A DNA stretch of 5,142 bases from an uncultured Collinsella sp. Lineage in GTDB: Bacteria > Actinomycetota > Coriobacteriia > Coriobacteriales > Coriobacteriaceae. The notes under the pieces are model-generated. The model made no database searches. It was given only the letters and a program-made list of their open reading frames with translations, and was not told the origin of the DNA. Positions 1-4,260 of the stretch are shown here, one piece after another. How positions within the stretch are numbered: the first letter of the stretch is position 1; every line of letters begins with the position of its first letter. The DNA is taken from assembly GCA_900554135.1 (NCBI GenBank), contig USFU01000119.1:1-5142 (forward strand). Reading direction: 5' to 3'. The position numbers and the translations under genes were made by a program.

Positions 1-288
1 CAAGACCGCCTCCAGTCGCTCGAGAAGACCTCGGACGGCTTTACGCTCGCCCAGATGGACCTGCGTCTGCGCCACGAGGGCGAAATCCTGGGTTACCGTC
101 AGCATGGCGGCGTGACCTTGCGCTTTGTTGACCTCGATGCCGACGAGGAATTGATCGAGTGGGCTCATTTGGACGCGGTCGAGCTCTTGCGGTATGCTTG
201 CAATCTTGACTCAGTGGCGACGCGTCCTCTACGCAATGCGGTCGCCACGCGGTATCGACACATCTTTAAGGAGGTCAGCGGAGGATGA
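1..288 (+). CDS. recG: RecG ATP-dependent DNA helicase, C-terminal end (5' part outside window)
   Basis: About 95 codons of the 3' end of recG are present; the reading frame is open from base 1 and stops with TGA at 286-288. RecG is the superfamily 2 helicase that remodels stalled replication forks and branch-migrates Holliday junctions. The visible part matches the conserved end of the family: R-L-x-x-L-E-x-T-x-D-G-F at the start of the window, then DLRLRHEGEILGYRQHGG, the counterpart of the usual DLxLRGPGExLGTRQSG. This region follows the helicase motor and belongs to the C-terminal coupling (TRG/accessory) part. RGPGE is changed to RHEGE and GTRQ to GYRQ, a modest divergence. The stop overlaps the rsmD start (ATGA, 285-288), so the two are translationally coupled. 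The ATG at 55 is internal Met, not a gene start. The walker motifs lie upstream and cannot be checked. Confidence 0.9.
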   Translation, partial: QDRLQSLEKTSDGFTLAQMDLRLRHEGEILGYRQHGGVTLRFVDLDADEELIEWAHLDAVELLRYACNLDSVATRPLRNAVATRYRHIFKEVSGG

Positions 289-929
289 GAATCATCGGCG
301 GCGAATGGCGCGGTCGTAAGATCGAGGAGCCCCGTGGTCGCGATGTCACCCGCCCCACGACCGATCGCGTGCGCGAGGCGTGCGCATCTATGGTCATGTC
401 GGCATTCGACTTCGATCTGGACGAGGTCCGCGTGCTGGATGCCTTTGGCGGCTCCGGTGCCTTGGGTATCGAGATGCTCTCGCGCGGTGCCCGCTCGCTC
501 ACGACGTTTGAGATCGATCGCAACGCTGCTCGTCTGATTACCAAGAATATCGAGTCGCTGTGCCGTGACCGTGCGCGTTGGCGCGTGGTGACGGGTGACG
601 TGCTGGCGAGCGCCTCGCGCGTCCGCGTGCCGGGCGGTCCCTTTGACCTGGTCCTGCTCGATCCGCCCTATGCTTTTGGCGCTGAGCCGGTCGAGGAGCT
701 GCTGCAGAACCTGGCTCAGCAAGGCTTGCTGGCGCAGGGTGCCTACGCGCTCTTTGAGCACGCCGCGGCCGATACGGGCGCTCACCCGACCGGTTTTGAG
801 ACCGTGCGCGAGAAGCGCTACGGCATAACTTCGGTTGACTTGCTGCGCTGGTCGGCCACGAACGAGGCCGACAACGCCGACGACAGCGACAATGACGAGG
901 ATGCGCCTTTGGAGGACGCCCATGAATGA
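285..929 (+). CDS. rsmD: 16S rRNA (guanine(966)-N2)-methyltransferase RsmD
   Basis: A 214-residue class I SAM-dependent methyltransferase. RsmD methylates N2 of G966 in 16S rRNA on the small subunit. The N-terminus MRIIGGEWRGRKI is the family hallmark, followed by TRPTTDRVREA (22-32), the SAM-binding loop VLDAFGGSGALGIE (50-63), an acidic residue at the end of strand 2 (E76/D78) and the catalytic DPPY (126-129) in FDLVLLDPPY. The start is set by a near-perfect Shine-Dalgarno AAGGAGGT at 268-275, 9 nt before the ATG; a second GGAGG at 280-284 is too close to act. The gene overlaps recG by 4 nt and coaD by 8 nt; the rsmD-coaD pair is widely conserved. The last 25 residues (190-214) form an acidic tail with 11 Asp/Glu, beyond the usual length of roughly 180-200 residues. 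The core assignment is secure; the tail has no known role. Confidence 0.95.
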   Translation: MRIIGGEWRGRKIEEPRGRDVTRPTTDRVREACASMVMSAFDFDLDEVRVLDAFGGSGALGIEMLSRGARSLTTFEIDRNAARLITKNIESLCRDRARWRVVTGDVLASASRVRVPGGPFDLVLLDPPYAFGAEPVEELLQNLAQQGLLAQGAYALFEHAAADTGAHPTGFETVREKRYGITSVDLLRWSATNEADNADDSDNDEDAPLEDAHE

Positions 930-1419
930 CACCATCAACCGCGTGATTGTCCCGGGCACCTTCGATCCCATCACGTTTGGCCATATCGACGTCATCCGCC
1001 GCGCCCGCCGCATTTTTCCCAGCGTGATCGTTGCCGTTGCTGAGTCGCAGGGCAAAAACGGAGTCGGCACCACGTTTATGCTCGACGAGCGCGTGGCGCT
1101 GGCACGTGAGGCGCTCGGCGATATTGACGGCGTCGAGGTGCTGCCCTTCACTGGGCTCTTGGTCGATTTTGCCCGCGAACAGGGAGCAGGAGCCGTGGTC
1201 AAGGGCCTGCGTGCCATGACCGACTTTGAGTATGAGCTGCAGCAGGCCGACCTCAACTACCGCCTGGATAACGAGCTGGAGTCCATCTTTGTCATGAGTG
1301 CGCCGCAGTACGGCTATATTTCGAGCTCGGTGGTTCGCCAGATTGCCTCGCTCGGTAGCGACGTCTCTAATTTTGTTCCGTCTAATGTGGTCAAGGCGCT
1401 CAAACATCGCTTTTCGTGA
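922..1419 (+). CDS. coaD: Pantetheine-phosphate adenylyltransferase (PPAT)
   Basis: A 165-residue protein of normal length for CoaD, the cytosolic nucleotidyltransferase that joins 4'-phosphopantetheine and ATP to give dephospho-CoA, the penultimate step of CoA synthesis. The nucleotidyltransferase signature PGTFDPITFGH (11-21) with the T-x-G-H motif at 18-21 binds ATP. Also visible are VVKGLRAMTDFEYELQQ (92-108), the counterpart of VRGLRxxxDFEYE, and the C-terminal ISSSVVR (133-139), equivalent to the ISST/S signature. The start is ATG 922, preceded by GGAGG at 911-915 with 6-nt spacing. An in-frame ATG at 835 lies inside rsmD and lacks family sequence. The gene overlaps the rsmD stop by 8 nt. 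CoA made here feeds the phosphopantetheine arm of the ACP encoded 2.6 kb downstream. No key residue is missing. Confidence 0.96.
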   Translation: MNDTINRVIVPGTFDPITFGHIDVIRRARRIFPSVIVAVAESQGKNGVGTTFMLDERVALAREALGDIDGVEVLPFTGLLVDFAREQGAGAVVKGLRAMTDFEYELQQADLNYRLDNELESIFVMSAPQYGYISSSVVRQIASLGSDVSNFVPSNVVKALKHRFS

Positions 1420-1427
1420 CGTTTTTT
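1402..1427 (+). terminator. Possible weak intrinsic terminator at the end of coaD
   Basis: The arms 1402-1410 (AAACATCGC) and 1416-1424 (GTGACGTTT) can pair in 8 of 9 positions, with one A/C mismatch and one G-U pair, around the 5-nt loop TTTTC. The T-tract 1422-1427 follows and overlaps the arm. The hairpin straddles the coaD stop codon (1417-1419). It is AT-rich and imperfect, so termination is probably partial; position at the end of the recG-rsmD-coaD unit and just before a new promoter supports it. Confidence 0.35.
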
Positions 1428-1443
1428 AATGCCTGGTGGCATG

Positions 1444-1452
1444 TGGTAAACT
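1444..1452 (+). promoter_or_regulatory. Extended -10 promoter for the coiled-coil gene and yceD
   Basis: TGGTAAACT is a TGn extended -10 with hexamer TAAACT at 1447-1452, about 36 nt before the gene start. No good -35 is seen at 17 nt (only the T-rich 1422-1429), as is common for extended -10 promoters. A 14-nt inverted repeat, ATGCC-TGGT-GGCAT (1429-1442), fills the spacer just upstream and could be an operator or a chance repeat. The 68-nt gap after coaD is one of only four sizeable intergenic gaps in the window. Confidence 0.5.
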
Positions 1453-1475
1453 AACACGATGATATGTTACCTATG

Positions 1476-1483
1476 AAAGGAGA
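1476..1483 (+). promoter_or_regulatory. Ribosome binding site that fixes the start at 1488
   Basis: AAAGGAGA ends 4 nt before ATG 1488, with its GGAG core 5 nt away. In-frame ATGs at 1464 and 1473 lie upstream of or against this site and would put the Shine-Dalgarno inside the coding region, so the start at 1488 is preferred. Confidence 0.8.
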
Positions 1484-1487
1484 CCGG

Positions 1488-1985
1488 ATGCCGGACGAGA
1501 ATTTTCCTGGCGACAGGATCGTGAGTCTTGTCGACGAGCTCGAGGGGCTCATCGAAGAGGCTAAGACGCCGTTCGGCAAGAACGCCCAGATGAAGGTTAT
1601 CGACGCCGACGTCTTCTTTAACATCCTCGACGAGATCCGCATGAGCTATCCCGAGGAATGGCAGAAGTCCCGCCGTATCCTCAAGGAGCGCGAGGAGCTT
1701 ATGGCTTCCGCCGCCGCTCAGGCCGATTCCATCATCGCCGATGCTCAGCAGCAGGCCCTCACCATTGCCGGTGAGCAGGAGATCGTCCGCTTAGCGCAGC
1801 AGCAGGCTGACGATATCCGCGACCGTGCCCAGCAGTATGAGCGCGAGACGCGCTATGCCGCCGAGGACTACGCCGAGCAGGTCTTTACGCACCTCGAGGA
1901 GAACCTCAAGAGCCTGACCGGCACCGTCACCCGTTGCCGTCAGCAGCTCAACGAGGGTGCCGCCCAGCAGAATGGTCAGTGGTAA
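1488..1985 (+). CDS. SepIVA/DivIVA-like coiled-coil protein (often annotated 'ATPase' or 'ATP synthase subunit B-like')
   Basis: A 165-residue soluble protein with no signal peptide, membrane segment or nucleotide-binding motif. An N-terminal helix, IVSLVDELEGLIEEAK (11-26), is followed by a short linker with PFGK (28-31), then DADVFFNILDEIRMSYPEEW (39-58) and a long Ala/Gln/Glu/Arg-rich helical region from about 59 to 154, consistent with coiled coil. The tail is polar and Gln-rich. This layout (V-D-E-L-E, then I-L-D-E-I-R-x-x-x-P-E-E, then coiled coil) matches a family found next to coaD or yceD in Gram-positives and resembles mycobacterial SepIVA (Rv2927c), an essential DivIVA-like septal protein whose gene likewise precedes the DUF177 gene. 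Family membership is from memory and gene order; a cell-growth or division role is inference. The 'ATPase' label has no support here, as there is no Walker A. The stop overlaps the yceD start by one base. Confidence 0.75.
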   Translation: MPDENFPGDRIVSLVDELEGLIEEAKTPFGKNAQMKVIDADVFFNILDEIRMSYPEEWQKSRRILKEREELMASAAAQADSIIADAQQQALTIAGEQEIVRLAQQQADDIRDRAQQYERETRYAAEDYAEQVFTHLEENLKSLTGTVTRCRQQLNEGAAQQNGQW

Positions 1986-2539
1986 TGGCTGAGTTCCCGA
2001 GCGTTACCGTCGATCTTTCCGAGCAGCTCGAGTTTCCCGGAGACTCGTATCCGCTGACCGGCAAGGTCGATGTCGCCACCTATACGGTGGGCGAGAAGGA
2101 GTACCAGCTGCAGGACGGCATTGACTACGACGTTGTCTTTACCAATGCCGGCACCGGTGTTCTGCTTACGGGCATGGTCCGCGCGCACGCAACCGGTGAG
2201 TGCGACCGTTGCCTGGAGCCCGCCTCGTTTGATATCGCAGGCGAGATCGAGGAATTCTATCTCTTTAACGAGCCCGAGGACCCCGAGGCCTACGAAGACG
2301 GCTACGAGCTGCTGGGCGAGGATCGCATCGTCGATTTGGGCGAGCCCATCAACGACGCGGTCGTCATGGACACGCCGTTCGTTGTCCTGTGCAAGCCCGA
2401 TTGTCGCGGCCTGTGCCCCACCTGCGGCATCAATCTCAACGTCGAGCAATGCGATTGCGCCGCTCAAGCAGAGGCCGAATGGGCCGCTGCCACGGAAAAT
2501 CCATTTGCAGCATTGAAGAATCTCAAGCTTGACGAGTAA
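1985..2539 (+). CDS. yceD: YceD family protein (DUF177), 23S rRNA accumulation factor
   Basis: A 184-residue DUF177 protein. The family is tied to 23S rRNA accumulation or processing and large-subunit biogenesis in bacteria and chloroplasts; the exact reaction is unknown. The sequence shows the central CDRC (73-76) and the C-terminal Cys-rich block C-x3-C-R-G-L-C-P-T-C-G-x-N-L-N (136-152) followed by CDC (156-158): eight Cys in total, likely a metal site. The end FAALKNLKLDE matches the usual P-x-x-A-L-x-x-L tail. The start is ATG 1985, overlapping the upstream TAA as TAATG; there is no good Shine-Dalgarno at that position, so translation probably relies on reinitiation after the coiled-coil gene. 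An in-frame ATG at 1934 lies inside the upstream gene and adds no family sequence. It sits directly before rpmF, as in E. coli and many other bacteria, which supports the ribosome link. Confidence 0.93.
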   Translation: MAEFPSVTVDLSEQLEFPGDSYPLTGKVDVATYTVGEKEYQLQDGIDYDVVFTNAGTGVLLTGMVRAHATGECDRCLEPASFDIAGEIEEFYLFNEPEDPEAYEDGYELLGEDRIVDLGEPINDAVVMDTPFVVLCKPDCRGLCPTCGINLNVEQCDCAAQAEAEWAAATENPFAALKNLKLDE

Positions 2540-2544
2540 AACTG

Positions 2545-2553
2545 TGGTAGTAT
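2545..2553 (+). promoter_or_regulatory. Extended -10 promoter for rpmF
   Basis: TGGTAGTAT lies just after the yceD stop (2537-2539), with TGn at 2545-2547 and hexamer TAGTAT at 2548-2553. A TTGACG at 2529-2534 resembles a -35 but is only 13 nt away, so the site probably works as an extended -10, or TTGACG pairs with a poorer -10 further down. The predicted transcript would have a leader of roughly 45 nt before rpmF, letting L32 be made in excess of YceD. Confidence 0.5.
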
Positions 2554-2603
2554 CGCTACTTGCGCGTAATCGCCACACTGGATAGTTCATAAGGAAGGTC
2601 ACT

Positions 2604-2783
2604 ATGCCCGTACCTAAACAAAAGCAGGGTCGTATCCGCACTCACACCCGCCGTTCCGCCAACATGAAGATCTCGGCTGCGGCTCAGTCCACGTGCCCCC
2701 GTTGCGGCGCTGTTAAGCTCCCGCACCACGTGTGCCCCAGCTGCGGTTTCTACAAGGACCGCGAGGTTATCGTTACCGAGTAA
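2604..2783 (+). CDS. rpmF: 50S ribosomal protein L32 (bL32), zinc-binding form
   Basis: A 59-residue protein, the normal size for bL32, a large-subunit protein near the peptidyl transferase exit region. It begins MPVPKQKQGRIRTHTRRS, the basic N-terminus of the family (MAVPKxxxSxxRxxxRR), followed by CPRC (31-34) and CPSC (44-47) in the pattern C-x2-C-G-x-x-K-L-P-H-x-V-C-x2-C-G-F-Y. All four zinc ligands are present, so this is the C+ (zinc-dependent) type and not the zinc-free paralog made under zinc limitation. The start ATG 2604 has GGAAGG at 2593-2598 with 5-nt spacing. It follows yceD by 64 nt, with its own promoter-like element between, and is followed by a terminator hairpin. Basic N-terminus, exact length and context make the call secure. 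Confidence 0.96.
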   Translation: MPVPKQKQGRIRTHTRRSANMKISAAAQSTCPRCGAVKLPHHVCPSCGFYKDREVIVTE

Positions 2784-2786
2784 CTG

Positions 2787-2792
2787 TATACT
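2787..2792 (+). promoter_or_regulatory. Possible promoter -10 ahead of plsX
   Basis: TATACT, one base off consensus, lies 3 nt after the rpmF stop. No credible -35 is found 16-18 nt upstream, inside the rpmF coding end, and the TG before it lacks the spacer base of an extended -10. If used, the transcript would start near 2799 and carry both the inverted repeat and the terminator hairpin in its leader. Confidence 0.3.
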
Positions 2793-2806
2793 CTGGATGC
2801 GATGCC

Positions 2807-2820
2807 GTTCCAACTGGAAC
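2807..2820 (+). repeat. 14-nt inverted repeat GTTCCA-AC-TGGAAC
   Basis: A perfect 6-nt inverted repeat with a 2-nt centre. As DNA it could be a dimeric-repressor operator just downstream of the -10-like TATACT; as RNA it could fold as a 5-bp stem with a 4-nt loop, 3 nt before the terminator hairpin. It does not resemble the FapR operator. No function can be assigned. Confidence 0.4.
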
Positions 2821-2823
2821 CAC

Positions 2824-2853
2824 AATGGCCGGCTCAATGAGTCGGCCATTTTT
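2824..2853 (+). terminator. Intrinsic terminator after rpmF / before plsX
   Basis: The arms 2824-2835 (AATGGCCGGCTC) and 2839-2850 (GAGTCGGCCATT) pair over 12 bp with one G-U, around the 3-nt loop AAT, and run straight into five T (2849-2853). This is a textbook Rho-independent terminator. It closes the rpmF transcript, but plsX begins only 17 nt after the T-tract, so it could also act as an attenuator for plsX. Confidence 0.85.
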
Positions 2854-2857
2854 GTAT

Positions 2858-2863
2858 AAGGAG
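2858..2863 (+). promoter_or_regulatory. plsX: Ribosome binding site that fixes the plsX start
   Basis: AAGGAG ends 7 nt before ATG 2871 but only 1 nt before the in-frame ATG 2865, so 2871 is the start. The overlapping TATAAG (2855-2860) is -10-like; if it were a promoter, the transcript would begin near the start codon and be nearly leaderless, but no -35 is visible. Confidence 0.75.
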
Positions 2864-2870
2864 CATGTAT

Positions 2871-3890
2871 ATGAGTAACGTTCGCGTTTGTGTAGACGTT
2901 GTGGGCGGAGACGAGAAGCCTCAGGTTGTCCTCGACGGTATCGAGGCGGCGCTTGCGGCGGATCCCGATATCGAGGTCTTGGCCGTCGGTCCCGCAGAGA
3001 TCGTGAACCCCTTTGCCGCGGCTCACGCTCGCGTTGAGGCTTTGGAGGCACCCGATGTCATCGCCATGGATGACGATCCCATTCGAGCCGTGATGACCAA
3101 GCGCAAGTCCTCGATCGTGCTTGCCTGCCGCGCTATCAAGAAGGGCAACGCGGACGCGTTCTTCTCTGCCGGCTCCACCGGCGCCATGACCGCTGCCGCT
3201 ACCGCCTACGTGACGCCGTTTAGGTATCAGGCCGAGGGCAAGAAGCAGCTGGTGCGTCCGTGCCTCACCAATGCACTGCCCAACCGCGCCGGCGGCCTGA
3301 CGGTCCTGTGCGACATGGGCGCTAACCCCGATGTCGAGGTCGACGACATGGTGCGTTTTGCCCAGATGGGTAGCGCCTATGCGCGCGTCGTCCTGGGCAT
3401 TGAGCATCCCCGCGTCGGTCTGCTCGGCAACGGCACCGAGGACGAGAAGGGCTCCAACTTTACCAAGGCGTGCTTCCCCGCCATGAAGGCCGCCGTTCCC
3501 GGCTTTGTGGGCAACTGCGAGGGCACCGACCTGACCTCGGGTAACTTTGACGTCGTCGTTGCCGATGGCATGTCGGGCAACATCGCGCTCAAGGCAACCG
3601 AGGGCGCCGCTAAGTTTTTGCTGCAAGAGCTCAAGGGTGCCTTTATGGCTTCGCTCGGCACCAAGATCGCCGCGTTGCTCATCAAAAAGCAGATGCGCGA
3701 GATCAAGGCAAAGCTCTCGGGCGATGCTAAGGGCGGCGCCATTCTGCTGGGCCTGCGTGGCGTGGTCCTGATCGGCCACGGTGCCACCTCGGTCGAGGCC
3801 GTCAAAAACGGTACGCTCGCCGCGGCGGAGGCCGTGCGCGCCGGGCTTGTCGAGAACGTCGCCAACTCTATGGACGGCATCGTTTTGTAG
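2871..3890 (+). CDS. plsX: Phosphate acyltransferase PlsX (acyl-ACP:phosphate transacylase)
   Basis: A 339-residue protein of full family length. PlsX converts acyl-ACP and phosphate to acyl-phosphate, the donor used by PlsY to make lysophosphatidate; it is a soluble enzyme that works at the inner face of the membrane. Family blocks in order are VCVDVVGGDEKP (6-17; usually VDAMGGDxxP), ADAFFSAGSTGA (94-105; usually ADAxVSAGNTGA), LLGNGTEDEKG (184-194; usually LLNxGxExxKG), DVVVADGMSGNIALK (227-241; usually DGFxGNVxLK) and GGAILLGLRGVVLIGHG (GxPLLGVxGxxxxxHG) near the end. The family-typical Asn of SAGNTGA is Ser here and DAMGGD is DVVGGD; these look like lineage variation, not loss of function. 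The gene follows a terminator hairpin and precedes acpP, its substrate carrier, by 124 nt. fabD, fabG and fabH, often found between or near these genes, are absent. Confidence 0.95.
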   Translation: MSNVRVCVDVVGGDEKPQVVLDGIEAALAADPDIEVLAVGPAEIVNPFAAAHARVEALEAPDVIAMDDDPIRAVMTKRKSSIVLACRAIKKGNADAFFSAGSTGAMTAAATAYVTPFRYQAEGKKQLVRPCLTNALPNRAGGLTVLCDMGANPDVEVDDMVRFAQMGSAYARVVLGIEHPRVGLLGNGTEDEKGSNFTKACFPAMKAAVPGFVGNCEGTDLTSGNFDVVVADGMSGNIALKATEGAAKFLLQELKGAFMASLGTKIAALLIKKQMREIKAKLSGDAKGGAILLGLRGVVLIGHGATSVEAVKNGTLAAAEAVRAGLVENVANSMDGIVL

Positions 3891-3932
3891 GAGCGAGTTA
3901 GAGCGCCGTTATGTGCCTCGCGGCCTTCGTCG

Positions 3933-3943
3933 TGGGGTAGAAT
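3933..3943 (+). promoter_or_regulatory. Promoter -10 region for acpP
   Basis: TGGGGTAGAAT, with hexamer TAGAAT at 3938-3943 (5 of 6 consensus), lies in the 124-nt gap between plsX and acpP. The gap has no gene. No good -35 is visible. A transcript from here would start near 3950 and carry a leader of about 65 nt that contains the hairpin at 3956-3979. A strong separate promoter fits the high demand for ACP. Confidence 0.5.
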
Positions 3944-3955
3944 CAAAACCGTGTC

Positions 3956-3979
3956 TTGGCGCTGCGCTTGCGGCGCCAG
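3956..3979 (+). promoter_or_regulatory. GC-rich hairpin in the acpP leader
   Basis: TGGCGCTGC (3957-3965) pairs with GCGGCGCCA (3970-3978) around the 4-nt loop GCTT, giving a 9-bp stem with one G-U; T3956 and G3979 can add another wobble pair. No T-tract follows, so it is not a terminator. It begins only a few bases after the predicted transcript start, where a 5' hairpin could protect the acpP-rnc mRNA or be a target of the RNase III encoded in the same unit (inference). Confidence 0.5.
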
Positions 3980-4014
3980 CTCGTTGATGTTCACGCAATA
4001 CGAGAGGAAGCGCT

Positions 4015-4257
4015 ATGGACCGCTCCGAAATCTTCGATAAGATCGCCGAAGTCGCCGCTGACGTTCTGGGCGTCGATGTCGCCGACATTAGCGACGAAAC
4101 TACCTTTGACGATCTCGATGCCGATTCGCTCGAGCGTCTGCAGCTGGTGACGGCCATCGAGGACGAGTTCGACCTCGAAATCGATGACGAGACCCTGCTG
4201 TCGCTCAACTCTGTCGCCGACGCTGTCGACGCTATTGAAAACGCCAAGGAGGCCTAA
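4015..4257 (+). CDS. acpP: Acyl carrier protein
   Basis: An 80-residue, strongly acidic four-helix carrier that holds growing acyl chains on a 4'-phosphopantetheine arm in type II fatty acid synthesis. The attachment site is Ser38 in the DSL motif of LDADSLERLQL (34-44). Helix II continues as VTAIEDEFDLEIDDE, matching the canonical L-V-M-A-L-E-E-E-F-x-I-E-I-x-D-E. The end LNSVADAVDAIENAKEA is the usual helix IV. Helix II differs from the classic DSLDTVEL: Val becomes Leu42 and the partner-contacting Glu (E41 in E. coli) becomes Gln43. The start ATG 4015 has AGGA at 4005-4008 with 6-nt spacing. It is followed by rnc after 3 nt, as in the acpP-rnc-smc order of Bacillus. Its flanks (plsX upstream, rnc downstream) favour the fatty-acid ACP over a polyketide or D-alanine carrier. 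Confidence 0.93.
   Translation: MDRSEIFDKIAEVAADVLGVDVADISDETTFDDLDADSLERLQLVTAIEDEFDLEIDDETLLSLNSVADAVDAIENAKEA
4246..4252 (+). promoter_or_regulatory. rnc: Ribosome binding site that supports the TTG start of rnc
   Basis: A perfect AAGGAGG sits inside the last codons of acpP, with 8 nt to TTG 4261. No ATG or GTG in the rnc frame lies at a usable distance, so the TTG start is well supported and rnc is translationally tied to acpP. Confidence 0.8.
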
Positions 4258-4260
4258 GTC

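Noticed and set aside
165..1407. Overlapping minus-strand open frames opposite rsmD and coaD
   Set aside because: They are antisense to conserved genes, have arginine/alanine-rich composition typical of shadow frames, and no recognisable motifs.
1464..1487. Upstream ATGs (1464, 1473) as start of the coiled-coil protein
   Set aside because: The Shine-Dalgarno at 1476-1483 would then lie within the coding region; ATG 1488 is ideally spaced.
1488..1985. Reading the coiled-coil protein as ATP synthase subunit B or an ATPase
   Set aside because: There is no N-terminal membrane helix as in subunit B and no Walker A motif; the similarity is only the Ala/Glu/Gln-rich helix.
2544..2576. Possible regulatory fold in the rpmF leader (GTGG...CCAC, GTAG...CTAC)
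   Set aside because: The stems are only 4 bp and compete with the promoter itself; no known L32 leader element matches.
2556..3779. Long minus-strand open frame opposite rpmF and plsX
   Set aside because: It runs antisense to two well-identified genes, has no recognisable domain, and arises from the GC-rich codon positions of plsX.
3547..3987. Short plus-strand frames inside and after plsX (3547-3771, 3781-3987)
   Set aside because: They overlap plsX in another frame, are Arg/Ser-rich without motifs, and lack ribosome binding sites.
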